From JALZHR01 sp036388635 (GTDB lineage Bacteria > Acidobacteriota > Blastocatellia > Pyrinomonadales > Pyrinomonadaceae): a DNA stretch of 64,000 nt. Position numbers and translations under genes: made by a program. The notes beneath the pieces are model-generated. The model made no database searches. It was not told where the DNA came from and was given only the letters and a program-made list of their open reading frames with translations. Where the stretch lies: NCBI GenBank assembly GCA_036388635.1, contig DASVRL010000206.1, positions 1 through 64,000 on the forward strand. Direction: 5' to 3'. Positions 26,117-35,113 of this stretch are shown here, piece after piece; position 1 is the first letter of the stretch; every line of letters starts with the position of its first letter.

Positions 26117-27511
26117 ATGAAATTCCTGCACATTTCCGATATTCATCTCGGCTGCACGCGCTACCAGCTCAACGAATCTCCGCGCGATTTTTTCGACGCC
26201 TGGATCGATGTCATCAAAAAATATGCCATCGGCGAAAAGGTTGATTTCGTCATTATGGCGGGCGATTTTTTTCATAAACGCAACGTGCCGCCCGAAACGA
26301 TGAATTACGCCTTCGCCGGTTTGAGCCTGCTGCGCGACGCCGGCATTCCGGTCGTCACGATTGAAGGCAATCACGACCAGAAACACAACGACAGCGAATA
26401 CAGCTGGCTGCGCTCGCTGGCAAACTGGAATCTTTTATATTTGCTGGAGCCGAAAAACATCGAAGGCAAAATGATTTACGAGGCGTGGGACGCAGAAGAC
26501 GGGAAAGGCGGTTTTGTAGACATCGGCAACGCCAGGATTTTCGGCTCGAACTGGTACGGCGCGTCGGCAAACTGGGCGATTCCGATGCTGACCAAAGCCT
26601 TGAAAGACAACCGGCGCGCCGGCGCGCTTCACATTTTGCTGCTGCATACGGACGTCGAAGGTCACCAGACACACCCGATTCCCGCGCTGTCGCTGGCGAA
26701 TTTGAAAGAGCTGAAGGAAGTCACCGATTACGTCGCGCTCGGACACACGCACAAGCATTACGAGATTGACAACTGGGCGTTTAATCCCGGCTCGCTCGAA
26801 ATCACCAGCATCGACGAATATCGCGAAACGCGCGGCGCTTTTCTGGTCGAAGTCGACGACCAAAATCAAATCACGGCGCGGCATATGCGCGATTATCACC
26901 AGCGCCCGTTTCAGCGTCTTTCGTTCGACGTTTCCGGCTTTGAAGAAGCAAAAGCGATTACCGAAGGCGTTTTGGAAATGGTCAGAAAGCAAGCCCGAGG
27001 CTTGAATGAAACGCGGGACGATGAACGCGGGACAATGAACGAAGAAAACAAAACGTCGAACGCCGCAAAAGAAGGCGAGCCGGTAAACGAAGTGCGCGAG
27101 ATGATGAAGGCAAAACGCGAGGCGGCGAATTCATCGTTCAGCGTTCATAATTCATCGGTTTCCCTCGCGCCGATTATCGAAATCACTCTGCGCGGGCATC
27201 TCGGTTTTCCGAATTCCCTTCTGGAGCTAAAAACAATCCGCGAGGAAGCGCAGCGATTGACGAACGCGCTGCACGTCCGCATCAAAAATCATTCCGCGCC
27301 GGTCGAGTATGCCGTCGCCGCCGATTTGGAAGAAGACGCCTCGCGCGAAAAGCTCGAACGCCGCGTCATCGAAGATTTAATCGTCCGCGACAACCGCTTT
27401 AAAACGCGCGTCGAAAATATCTCGGAAGCCGTCATCGGGGCAAAACGAATGGCGCTCAGCGACGACGAACCGGAAAAGATTGTCGATTTTATTTCGATGA
27501 AAATAGCTTGA
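26117..27511 (+). CDS. SbcD/Mre11-like DNA exonuclease with in-frame heptamer insert
   Basis: A 464-aa metallophosphoesterase of the DNA repair exonuclease type. Metal-binding motifs are DIHLG (residues 8-12), GDFFHKR, GNHDQ, LLLHTDVEGH and GHTHKH, all intact, so phosphodiesterase activity is likely. Residues 296-347 are a charged, low-complexity stretch (NETRDDERGTMNEENK and on) encoded by paired heptamer arrays (27004-27041 and 27127-27158). After it the capping domain resumes (IIEITLRGHLGFPNS). Usual family members lack this insert, so it is an acquired segment. A SbcC-like ATPase partner is not adjacent; its usual place downstream is taken by a Lon-type domain gene. Confidence 0.88.
   Translation: MKFLHISDIHLGCTRYQLNESPRDFFDAWIDVIKKYAIGEKVDFVIMAGDFFHKRNVPPETMNYAFAGLSLLRDAGIPVVTIEGNHDQKHNDSEYSWLRSLANWNLLYLLEPKNIEGKMIYEAWDAEDGKGGFVDIGNARIFGSNWYGASANWAIPMLTKALKDNRRAGALHILLLHTDVEGHQTHPIPALSLANLKELKEVTDYVALGHTHKHYEIDNWAFNPGSLEITSIDEYRETRGAFLVEVDDQNQITARHMRDYHQRPFQRLSFDVSGFEEAKAITEGVLEMVRKQARGLNETRDDERGTMNEENKTSNAAKEGEPVNEVREMMKAKREAANSSFSVHNSSVSLAPIIEITLRGHLGFPNSLLELKTIREEAQRLTNALHVRIKNHSAPVEYAVAADLEEDASREKLERRVIEDLIVRDNRFKTRVENISEAVIGAKRMALSDDEPEKIVDFISMKIA
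27004..27158. repeat. Inverted heptamer array inside a coding region
   Basis: Left arm 27004-27041 has period-7 units GCGGGAC, GATGAAC, GCGGGAC, AATGAAC. Right arm 27127-27158 has AATTCAT, CGTTCAG, CGTTCAT, AATTCAT, CGG. The units match those at 7969-8054. The pair lies wholly within the SbcD-like gene without breaking the frame. Confidence 0.75.
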
Positions 27512-27594
27512 CGGCGATTAGCCGTCAGCCGTCAGCGGGAAAAGCGATTGGCTAATGACTAACCGCTAACAGCTAATTGCTAATCGCCGACGCC
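27510..27594. repeat. Inverted heptamer array, units GCCGTCA/GCTAATN
   Basis: Left arm 27510-27538 (GATTAGC then GCCGTCA twice). Right arm 27550-27594 reads GGCTAAT, GACTAAC, CGCTAAC, AGCTAAT, TGCTAAT, CGCCGAC, all period 7. It follows the SbcD-like stop and precedes the Lon-type gene. Confidence 0.75.
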
Positions 27595-27611
27595 TAATTT
27601 AAAGTATAAGA

Positions 27612-28313
27612 ATGTCCGAAGCCATAGACAGAATGCGCGGTATTACAAAACTGCCGCTTTTTCCGTTGCCGGTCGTTTTGCTGCCGAACGAGCTTTTGCC
27701 GCTGCACATTTTCGAGCCGCGCTACCGGCAGATGCTGACGGACGTGCAGCTGACCAACCAGACTTTCGGCGTTTCTTATTTCAGCGCGGAAGAATCGACG
27801 ATCGAAAAGCCCGAAATCGGCAGTTTCGGCTGCGCGGCGGAAGTGCGCAACGTGCAGATGCTCGAAGACGGGCGCGCCAATATCGTGACGGTCGGTTTGA
27901 TTCGTTATCGCGTAGAGAGCTACGTCGAAGCGGGCGAGCCGTATTTAATCGGAGAAGTTTCGTTTTTTGAAGATGACGCCGAAGACGAGAGCGTTCTCCA
28001 ATCTCTGGCGGACGAAGTTTTCGCGCTGTTTATGCGCGTGGCGAAAGCGGCGCACGACCTCAGCGGCGAGCGCGGCAGAATGCCGGAAATTCCGCAGGTC
28101 GAGCCGCAGCATCTTTCGTTTTTAATCGCCGCCGCGTTTAATCTCCAGCCGGACGTCAAATACGAATTTCTGGAAATACGCTCGACCGCCGAACGGCTCG
28201 ACCGCCTGCGCGAAATGCTCCGCCAAACCGTCGGCAAAGTCGAAGAAAGCGCCTATATGACCAAAATCGCCAAAACCAACGGTCACAGCAACAAACCGAT
28301 TAGACTTGATTAA
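27612..28313 (+). CDS. LON peptidase substrate-binding-domain protein
   Basis: A 233-aa protein with the Lon N-terminal domain only: LPLFPLPVVLLPNELLPLHIF followed by EPRYRQML at residues 15-45 (each shown in part), and the VGLIRYRVES strand pattern. It lacks the Lon ATPase and protease domains. The family may bind misfolded substrates; function is unproven. The last 90 residues are helical (RSTAERLDRLREMLRQ). It is probably co-transcribed with the SbcD-like gene over a 100-base gap containing a heptamer array. Confidence 0.87.
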   Translation: MSEAIDRMRGITKLPLFPLPVVLLPNELLPLHIFEPRYRQMLTDVQLTNQTFGVSYFSAEESTIEKPEIGSFGCAAEVRNVQMLEDGRANIVTVGLIRYRVESYVEAGEPYLIGEVSFFEDDAEDESVLQSLADEVFALFMRVAKAAHDLSGERGRMPEIPQVEPQHLSFLIAAAFNLQPDVKYEFLEIRSTAERLDRLREMLRQTVGKVEESAYMTKIAKTNGHSNKPIRLD

Positions 28314-28375
28314 GGCAAAACGAATGAGGCGAAATTAATCCGAAATTCAATCCTGCTATTTTGCCTTTTGCCTTT
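28313..28375. repeat. Short inverted heptamer array, unit TTTTGCC
   Basis: Left arm GGCAAAA (28315-28321) and the right arm TTTTGCC twice (28360-28374) flank a 40-base gap between convergent genes. The unit matches arrays near 7588 and 50884. Confidence 0.6.
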
Positions 28376-28955
28376 CAAACGTTTCTTCAATCGCCTGCCG
28401 CATTCTTTTCGTGTGCGAGCCTTGCCAGTAAACTTTTTTGCAATTCGGGCAATAATCAAACGTTTCCTGATTTTTTCGCACGTCCGGCGGCGCGGCGGCG
28501 AGGATTTCTTCGGCGCTCGCGCGGCGGAAAGGCGTGTTGCAGACCAGACAGCGCGTGAAAAATTCCTTCGGTTTTTTAATATCAAAATGCTCGATTATCT
28601 GCTGAAACTGCTCCGGCGGATTTTCGCTTTGCAAAAGCAGAACGTTATCGACGCGCCATTCTTCCATCAAAGGTTTATCGAGCGTCAAAATAAAACGCTT
28701 TTCCTCGATGGCTCTTTTAACCAAATCGCGGTCTGAAATGGCGTCTTCCCAAACCGTATCAATCCCGATTGCCCGCAGCCAGCGCACGACGCGCGCCGTC
28801 ATCACGTCGGCGAAAAATTTGATTTCAGCGTTGACCGGTAAATTTATCCGGTGCTCGAAACCGACCCGCGCTCCGCACGCGCAGTTAATCGTGCGCCCGA
28901 ACTGAAACAGCGTCACATCATATTGCCGCCCGCATTTTCCGCACGAAATCGCCAT
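28356..28955 (-). CDS. Mut7-C RNase-domain protein with zinc ribbons
   Basis: A 199-aa protein from ATG 28955 (MAISCGKCG). Residues 5-27 form a ribbon-like CxxC ... CxC (C5, C8, C25, C27). Residues 38-110 are a PIN-like Mut7-C ribonuclease domain: KFFADVMTARVVRWLRAIG, then VWEDAISDRDLVKRAIEE and ILTLDKP with the conserved acidic residues. The C-terminal CLVC and CPNC pairs form a second ribbon. Probable RNase; targets unknown. Upstream in-frame codons exist but are not family-like; they overlap a small inverted repeat near 28974-29045. Confidence 0.87.
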   Translation of the reverse strand: MAISCGKCGRQYDVTLFQFGRTINCACGARVGFEHRINLPVNAEIKFFADVMTARVVRWLRAIGIDTVWEDAISDRDLVKRAIEEKRFILTLDKPLMEEWRVDNVLLLQSENPPEQFQQIIEHFDIKKPKEFFTRCLVCNTPFRRASAEEILAAAPPDVRKNQETFDYCPNCKKVYWQGSHTKRMRQAIEETFERQKAK

Positions 28956-28971
28956 AACGTTTATTATCGAG

Positions 28972-29045
28972 TGCTGAGTTTTAAGGGTTGAATTTAATGA
29001 TGAACGATAAATCCCTTTACCCGGCACATAAAAGTCAGCACTTTT
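28972..29045. repeat. Weak inverted repeat between Mut7-C and ABC-F genes
   Basis: GTGCTGAGTTTTAA (28971-28984) pairs loosely with TTTTATGTGCC/GTCAGCACTTTT near 29030-29045, with GATGAAC and GATAAAT heptamers between. It resembles the other arrays but is shorter and less regular. Confidence 0.4.
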
Positions 29046-30951
29046 AACCGTCTTTCTCGGCAAGTTCCGCCCAGCGTTCCACGTCGCGCTCGAGCTGCGC
29101 GTTTAATTTTTGCTGTTCGGTGAAAAGCTCGTTGACTTTGAAAGCGTCGGTGGCAAATCGGGTTAACTCGTTTTCGATTTCAGCCAGACGTTTTTCGGTT
29201 TCGGGAATTTGCGCTTCGAGCGCTTCCAGCTCGCGTTTTTCCTTAAACGAGAGTTTTTTCGATTCGGATTTTTCCGCCTTTCCGGGCACCGGACTATTAG
29301 ATTCCGTATTCTGCACTTTTGCCGACGCGCGCGTTTCCGCTCTTTCCGTCTGCTCGCGTTCCGTAATTTCCAGATAGGTCGAATAATCGCCGGGAAATTC
29401 GCGGATTACGCCCGCGTCTTCAAACTTGAAAACCGTATCGATCGTGCGGTCGAGAAAATACCGGTCGTGGCTGACGACGATCAAGGCTCCGGCAAAATCG
29501 TCCAGATATTCTTCCAGCGCAATCAGCGTCGGAATATCGAGGTCGTTGGTCGGCTCGTCCAGCAGCAGAACGTTCGGGGCGCCCATCAAAATTCTCAGCA
29601 GGTAAAGCCGGCGCCGCTCGCCGCCCGACAGATTTCCGATTATCGAATACTGCGCCGCCGGCGAAAACAGAAATTTTTCGAGCATCTGCCCGGCGGTGAT
29701 TTGATTGCCGTCAACGGTCGTCACGTATTCGGCAACTTCGCGGATGTAATCGATGACGCGCTGCTGTTCGTTCAGAGCGCGGCTTTCCTGGTCGTAATAA
29801 CCGATGTGGACGGTCTGCCCGATTTCGATTTCGCCCGCGTCGGGCTTGATCCGATTGGTGACAATTTCCAAAAGAGTCGTCTTGCCCGCGCCGTTGGCGC
29901 CGATAATGCCGATGCGGTCGTCGCGCTTCAAAAGATACGTAAAATCGTCAATCAGTTTCCGCCCGTCGTAAGATTTTGAAACGTTGCGCAACTCGATGAT
30001 TTTCGAGCCGAGCCGCTTTGAGCCGATGGCGATGTCGATTTCGGCTTTCGCTTTTTCTTTCGGCTGCGCCATCAAATCGTAGGCGGCGCCGATGCGATGT
30101 TTCGACTTTCGCGTGCGGGCTTTCGCGCCGCGCCTGAGCCACGCCAGCTCCTTTTTGATGAGCTGCTCGCGCTTGTGACCTTCGACGGCGCGCAGGGTTT
30201 CCTGCTCTTCTTTTTTTTCCAGATAATAAGCGTAATTTCCGTCGAAGCTCTGAACCGCGCCGCGGTCGATTTCAAAAATTCGATTCGTCACGCGGTCGAG
30301 AAAATACCGGTCGTGCGTCACCAAAAGCAGCGCGCCCGTGTATCTTTTCAGATAATCTTCGAGCCATTCGATGGTGTCGGCGTCCAGATGATTGGTCGGC
30401 TCGTCCAGAATCAAAATGTCGGGCTTGAAAATAAGCTCGTGCGCGAGCGCGACGCGTTTTCGCTGCCCGCCCGAGAGCGTTTTCATTTTGGCGGCGGTGT
30501 CGTAGATGCCGAGCCGCGTCAAAACGTTTCGCGCGTTCGTCTCGATTTCCCAGCCGCCGGCGAGTTCCAGTTCGTGTTGCAGCGCGGAAACTTTTTCGAG
30601 CAGCTTCTCGCTGGCGCCCGCGATTGCCAAATCGTGACACGCCGCTTCGTAATCCCGAATCAATTTCATCACGCCGCCCGACGCCGCGAAAATCGTTTCC
30701 AGAACGCTGGCTTCTTCGTCAATCTGCGGATTCTGCGACAAAAAGGCGAGCGTTTTGTTATTTGCCCGCACGACGCGCCCCGTATCGGGCGCTTCGCGTC
30801 CGGCGACGACTCGCAAAAGCGTCGTCTTGCCCGAACCGTTGGCGCCGATAATCCCGATTTTGTCGCTGTCTTCCAGCCCGATGCTGACATTTTCAAAAAG
30901 CGGTTTGATGCCGTAATTTTTGCTGACATTTTCCAGCGAGAGAATATTCAT
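29044..30951 (-). CDS. ABC-F family ATPase (Uup/EttA type)
   Basis: A 635-aa cytosolic protein with two ABC domains and no membrane part. Walker A motifs are IGANGSGKTT and IGANGAGKTT, signatures LSGGQRKR and LSGGERRR, and Walker B is LLLDEPTNDLD in the second domain and ILDEPTNHLD in the first. A charged linker (SIRMKA-like) joins them. The C-terminal 80 residues are a coiled coil (KKLSFKEKRELEALEAQI), as in Uup. ABC-F proteins act at the ribosome or DNA; Uup affects transposon excision and ribosome function. The exact role is not deducible. Confidence 0.92.
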   Translation of the reverse strand: MNILSLENVSKNYGIKPLFENVSIGLEDSDKIGIIGANGSGKTTLLRVVAGREAPDTGRVVRANNKTLAFLSQNPQIDEEASVLETIFAASGGVMKLIRDYEAACHDLAIAGASEKLLEKVSALQHELELAGGWEIETNARNVLTRLGIYDTAAKMKTLSGGQRKRVALAHELIFKPDILILDEPTNHLDADTIEWLEDYLKRYTGALLLVTHDRYFLDRVTNRIFEIDRGAVQSFDGNYAYYLEKKEEQETLRAVEGHKREQLIKKELAWLRRGAKARTRKSKHRIGAAYDLMAQPKEKAKAEIDIAIGSKRLGSKIIELRNVSKSYDGRKLIDDFTYLLKRDDRIGIIGANGAGKTTLLEIVTNRIKPDAGEIEIGQTVHIGYYDQESRALNEQQRVIDYIREVAEYVTTVDGNQITAGQMLEKFLFSPAAQYSIIGNLSGGERRRLYLLRILMGAPNVLLLDEPTNDLDIPTLIALEEYLDDFAGALIVVSHDRYFLDRTIDTVFKFEDAGVIREFPGDYSTYLEITEREQTERAETRASAKVQNTESNSPVPGKAEKSESKKLSFKEKRELEALEAQIPETEKRLAEIENELTRFATDAFKVNELFTEQQKLNAQLERDVERWAELAEKDG

Positions 30952-31007
30952 AAATCTGTTTCAACTTTACTGAATTATACTTTCATCGCCAAATACGGAA
31001 TCTTTTT

Positions 31008-31034
31008 GACAAAAATATTATGTATTTATAATTT
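31008..31034 (+). promoter_or_regulatory. Candidate promoter for the acyltransferase gene
   Basis: TTGACA (31008-31013) and TATAAT (31029-31034) are perfect hexamers separated by 15 bases, a short but tolerable spacing. They lie in the AT-rich gap between divergent ABC-F and acyltransferase genes. Pattern only. Confidence 0.35.
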
Positions 31035-31194
31035 TTTTGCGTCGAATCGCGCGTCTTCCCGTTATAATTCTTTGCAGTTTTCCTTTCATCTGGTACACTC
31101 TCCGAGACAAAAACCCGTGTCTTCAACGATGTAAACCGAGCGTCAATTGATAGTTCCCTTAAAACGCCCGGATAAAAGAGAGGTAATTCTTCGC

Positions 31195-32328
31195 GTGGCT
31201 TTTCACAGAGCGGTTGATGAACACAAAACCAACAATTTTGATTTTATCCGGCTGCTGGCAGCTTCGATGGTCGTTTTCTCGCATTCGTTTTACCTGCTCG
31301 GAACCGCGCAGCGACCTTTAGCCGAAAGCGAGCCGATGACGTTTCTGACCGGCGGGCAGATGACTTTCGGCAATCTCGGCGTCTGGATATTTTTTGCGAT
31401 CAGCGGTTATCTGATAACGCAGAGCCTTCTGCGCAGTTCGAGTTACGCCACGTATTTCACGAAACGCGCCCTGCGGATTTTTCCCGCGCTGATAGTCGAT
31501 ATCGTCATCGCCGCCTTTATCTGGGGACCGATTGTGACGACGCTCTCTTTAGCCGAATATTTTTCCAGCTACGGCACTTATCGCTATTTATTAAACGTCA
31601 ATCTTTACCGCATCGTTTACGAATTGCCCGGAGTTTTTACCGATAATCCGCTGCGGAATTTCGTCAACGGCTCGCTCTGGACGCTGCCGTTCGAATTTAC
31701 CTGCTACGTCGGCGTCGTTCTTCTGCATTTTCTGTTTATCCTGCGAAACCGCTACGTTTACGCCGCTTTTTATTTTCTCGGCTTAATCGCGTGGGTGATT
31801 ATTTACCAGACGAAATATTTTACTTTCACCATTCCCATTCTGCATCTGCCCGTTCAGTATTTCACGCTTTCGATTTATTTCGGCACGGGCGCTTTATTTT
31901 TTCTGTTCCGCGATAAAATCCCGCTTCGCTTTTCGTGGAGCCTGGTCGTTTTAGCGATTTGGTGCGTGGCTTTTTATCAAAATATGGGCGTCATTTTCAG
32001 CTATCTCTGCCTGCCCTATATAACTTTCTGGTTTGTCTTCGAGCCGAAAATACGGCTCCACAACGTCGCGCGCCTCGGCGATTTTTCCTACGGGCTTTAT
32101 ATCTACTCGTGGACCGTCCAGCAAACCATCATTCATTTTTTCGGCGCGCAGATTCCCTGGCTTTTGATGTGCGTCCTGTCGTTTCTGTTCACCGTCCCGC
32201 TGGCGATGTTTTCGTGGTTCGCGATTGAAAAAAAGGCTCTCAGAATCAAAGAAAGATTATTCAAAAAGCAGGAAGCGATTCAAAAACCCGAAGTTTTGAT
32301 AGAACAAACCGAGATGCTGAAATCATAA
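31195..32328 (+). CDS. Acyltransferase 3 family membrane protein
   Basis: A 377-aa polytopic inner-membrane O-acyltransferase of the OafA/WecH type, which moves acetyl or longer acyl groups onto glycans. Ten or so hydrophobic helices; the start NNFDFIRLLAASMVVFSHSFY (shown in part) contains the conserved catalytic-like His after RLLAA. A GTG start at 31195 is preferred because AGAGAGGT lies 11 bases ahead; a TTG at 31147 would give 16 extra residues without a site. It is 3.2 kb from the glycan cluster, so a link to it is possible but unproven. Confidence 0.88.
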   Translation: MAFHRAVDEHKTNNFDFIRLLAASMVVFSHSFYLLGTAQRPLAESEPMTFLTGGQMTFGNLGVWIFFAISGYLITQSLLRSSSYATYFTKRALRIFPALIVDIVIAAFIWGPIVTTLSLAEYFSSYGTYRYLLNVNLYRIVYELPGVFTDNPLRNFVNGSLWTLPFEFTCYVGVVLLHFLFILRNRYVYAAFYFLGLIAWVIIYQTKYFTFTIPILHLPVQYFTLSIYFGTGALFFLFRDKIPLRFSWSLVVLAIWCVAFYQNMGVIFSYLCLPYITFWFVFEPKIRLHNVARLGDFSYGLYIYSWTVQQTIIHFFGAQIPWLLMCVLSFLFTVPLAMFSWFAIEKKALRIKERLFKKQEAIQKPEVLIEQTEMLKS

Positions 32329-32511
32329 GACGAGCGAATTCGAAAAGATAAAGACCGGCGGATAACTACGCGCGGGCGGGCGCGGCTGGTTAAATAATCC
32401 GGCGATTTGGTAAAATGTAGAGAGCAAAAGTTTTCAGGGAAACAAACGCTGCGATTTGTTTCAATCTATGTAATATTACCTTAAAAATCCGTGCGGATAA
32501 TACCGGGAAAA

Positions 32512-32838
32512 ATGGGAAAAATACTGATTGTAATTGTTGGCGTCGTCTTTGTGCTGAGCGCTTGCGGCTCGAACCGGCAGAATTCGTCTAACGAAATAAT
32601 TAAAGGAAAAAGCGTTTCGGTTGCGGGCAAGGTAACTCAAATAGAAAGAGGCAAAGACGGCTACACGGCGGAAATCAAAACCGGCGACGGCAAAACATAT
32701 TTCGCCGTCATCAGTTCGGTTAATCTGGCTGGCTCTGGCGAGCAATACAGAGAGGTGGGAATCGGCGAGGCGATTGACGTCGAAGGCGAAAACGTGTCGA
32801 GCGACGGGCGCACGATAAGAGTTACCGTTTTGCGATAA
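32512..32838 (+). CDS. Small lipoprotein-like protein
   Basis: A 108-aa exported protein. A signal peptide (MGKILIVIVGVVFVLSACGS) with lipobox LSAC gives a lipid-modified Cys at residue 18, so it is probably membrane anchored. The mature part is mostly beta strand (VAGKVTQIERGKDGYTAEIK), like an OB-fold or nucleic-acid-binding-like barrel. No function is known. ATG 32512 is preferred; an upstream GTG at 32491 would add seven residues before the lipoprotein signal. Confidence 0.8.
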   Translation: MGKILIVIVGVVFVLSACGSNRQNSSNEIIKGKSVSVAGKVTQIERGKDGYTAEIKTGDGKTYFAVISSVNLAGSGEQYREVGIGEAIDVEGENVSSDGRTIRVTVLR

Positions 32839-32937
32839 ATAAAATTTTATATTTGGCTGGCGAGGCGGAAAGGCAAGCGGCGAAAAGCTCGCGGTCGCGT
32901 TTCCGCCTTTGAATTGATAAACTCGTTTTGAGCAATT

Positions 32938-33022
32938 TTCAGGAGAGCCGCACGAGCGGCTGAGATTCGCCTGTCACGGGCGTTATCCTTTGAACCTGCT
33001 GCGGATAATACCGACGAAGGGA
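32938..33022 (+). promoter_or_regulatory. TPP riboswitch (THI element)
   Basis: Hallmarks of the thiamine-pyrophosphate riboswitch are in order: GAGCGGCTGAGA (32954-32965) in the pyrimidine-binding arm and ACCTGCTGCGGATAATACC (32993-33012, shown in part) in the pyrophosphate arm, then GAAGGGAG. It lies nine bases before thiC. Binding TPP would hide the ribosome site GGGAG (about 33018-33022) or stop transcription, shutting off thiamine synthesis. Confidence 0.93.
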
Positions 33023-33030
33023 GAAAAACA

Positions 33031-34998
33031 ATGACCGATATTTTAAAAGAAAAAACCAGCGACGAGGTCAAATTGCCCGCTTCGCGCAAAATCTACGTGG
33101 AGACCAACGGCAATTCAATCAATCAAAACAAACATAATTTGCGCGTTCCGTTTCGGGAAATCGCTCTGAGCGCGTCGAAGGATTTCGACGGCGCTCTGGA
33201 GGAAAATCCGCCGGTGCGCGTGTATGACGCGAGCGGCGTCTGGACTGACCCGAGCGAAAAATGCGACGTGCGCGAAGGCTTGCCGCAGCTGCGGCGCGAG
33301 TGGATTCTGGGGCGCAATGATGTCGAAGAATATGCCGGGCGCGAGATTTTGCCGCAGGACAACGGTTATCTGACGAAAGGCGCGGAGGAAATAGCCAAGA
33401 TAAAAGACCGCGGAAAGCTCGAAGAATTTCCGGGCTTGAAACGGGCGCCGCTTCGCGCGAAAAGCGGAAAATGCGTGACGCAGATGCATTACGCGAGAAA
33501 AGGAATCATCACGCCGGAAATGGAATACGTCGCCATTCGCGAAAATCTCGGGCGACAAATCGCTTTTGAGACGATGCAGAACGGCGCGGGCGACGACCGT
33601 TCGTCGCTTTATCACCAGCACCAGGGCGAATCTTTCGGCGCAAGCTTACCGAAATTCGTGACGCCGGAATTTGTCCGCGAAGAAGTGGCGCGTGGGCGGG
33701 CGATCATTCCCGCCAATATCAATCATCCCGAATCCGAGCCGATGGCGATCGGGCGAAATTTTCTCGTGAAGATAAACGCGAATATCGGAAATTCGGCGAT
33801 TGCGTCTTCGATTGAGGAAGAAGTCGAGAAGATGCGCTGGGCGACGCTGTGGGGCGCGGATACGGTGATGGATTTATCGACCGGCAAAAACATTCACGCC
33901 ACGCGCGAATGGATTTTGCGCAATTCGCCCGTGCCGATCGGAACCGTTCCGATTTATCAGGCGCTGGAAAAAGTCGGCGGCAAAGCCGAAGAATTGACCT
34001 GGGAAATTTACCGCGACACGCTGCTTGAGCAAGCCGAGCAGGGCGTCGATTATTTCACGATTCACGCGGGCGTGCGGCTTCCCTTTATTCGTTTGACCGC
34101 TCAAAGAACGACCGGAATCGTTTCGCGCGGCGGCTCGATTATGGCGAAATGGTGTCTGGCGCATCACGAAGAAAGTTTTCTTTACACGCGTTTTCGCGAG
34201 ATTTGCGAGATTATGCGCGCCTACGATGTTTCGTTTTCTCTGGGCGACGGCTTGCGTCCCGGCTCGATTGCCGACGCGAACGACGCGGCGCAGTTTGCCG
34301 AACTGGAAACGCTCGGCGAATTAACGAAAATCGCCTGGGAAATGGATTGCCAGACGATGATCGAAGGTCCCGGTCACGTGCCGATGCACCTGATAAAAGA
34401 AAATATGGACAAGCAGCTGGAAATCTGCGGCGAAGCGCCTTTTTATACGCTTGGACCTTTAACGACCGACATCGCGCCCGGTTACGACCATATCACTTCG
34501 GGCATCGGCGCGGCGATGATCGGCTGGTTCGGGACGGCGATGCTTTGTTACGTGACGCCGAAAGAACACCTCGGCTTGCCGAACAAAAAAGACGTCAAAG
34601 AAGGCGTGATTACCTACAAGCTCGCGGCGCACGCGGCGGATCTGGCGAAAGGTCATCCGGGCGCGCAGTATCGCGATAATGCGCTTTCGAAAGCGCGTTT
34701 CGAGTTTCGCTGGGAAGACCAGTTCAATCTGGCTTTAGACCCGGAAGTGGCGAAGGAATATCACGACGAAACCTTGCCGGCGGAAGGCGCCAAACTGGCG
34801 CATTTCTGCTCGATGTGCGGTCCGCATTTCTGCTCGATGAAAATTACGCAGGACGTTCGCGAATACGCCAGAGAGCAGAATATCGAGGAAGAAAAGGCGC
34901 TGGCGGTCGGAATGGCGGAAAAGGCGAAAGAGTTTTCGGCGGCGGGCGGCGAGATTTATCACGGCAATATTCCCGACGGCGCGAAACACGACCACTAA
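33031..34998 (+). CDS. thiC: Phosphomethylpyrimidine synthase ThiC
   Basis: Radical SAM enzyme that turns aminoimidazole ribotide into hydroxymethylpyrimidine phosphate for thiamine. The 655-aa length is normal for the long bacterial form. The C-terminal CSMCGPHFCSMK carries the CxxCx4C 4Fe-4S site, and MHYARKGIITPEMEYVAIRE and EGPGHVPMHLI are conserved family blocks. It is the single gene behind the TPP riboswitch at 32938-33022 and ends before a 21-bp hairpin terminator. No thiamine partner gene is adjacent. Confidence 0.97.
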   Translation: MTDILKEKTSDEVKLPASRKIYVETNGNSINQNKHNLRVPFREIALSASKDFDGALEENPPVRVYDASGVWTDPSEKCDVREGLPQLRREWILGRNDVEEYAGREILPQDNGYLTKGAEEIAKIKDRGKLEEFPGLKRAPLRAKSGKCVTQMHYARKGIITPEMEYVAIRENLGRQIAFETMQNGAGDDRSSLYHQHQGESFGASLPKFVTPEFVREEVARGRAIIPANINHPESEPMAIGRNFLVKINANIGNSAIASSIEEEVEKMRWATLWGADTVMDLSTGKNIHATREWILRNSPVPIGTVPIYQALEKVGGKAEELTWEIYRDTLLEQAEQGVDYFTIHAGVRLPFIRLTAQRTTGIVSRGGSIMAKWCLAHHEESFLYTRFREICEIMRAYDVSFSLGDGLRPGSIADANDAAQFAELETLGELTKIAWEMDCQTMIEGPGHVPMHLIKENMDKQLEICGEAPFYTLGPLTTDIAPGYDHITSGIGAAMIGWFGTAMLCYVTPKEHLGLPNKKDVKEGVITYKLAAHAADLAKGHPGAQYRDNALSKARFEFRWEDQFNLALDPEVAKEYHDETLPAEGAKLAHFCSMCGPHFCSMKITQDVREYAREQNIEEEKALAVGMAEKAKEFSAAGGEIYHGNIPDGAKHDH

Positions 34999-35017
34999 AT
35001 TAAACGACAGATGAGAA

Positions 35018-35063
35018 GCAACAAAAGAACGAGATAAAGAATTTTATCTCGTTCTTTTGTTGC
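35018..35063 (+). terminator. Terminator after thiC, 21-bp stem
   Basis: GCAACAAAAGAACGAGATAA-type arm 35018-35038 pairs perfectly with 35043-35063 around a four-base GAAT loop. It lies 20 bases after the thiC stop. A short T-run follows inside the right arm rather than after it. Confidence 0.8.
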
Positions 35064-35113
35064 GCAAATATTCGGTTGAGTAAATCTCCGGTCGATTTTC
35101 TAAGAATGCTCGA

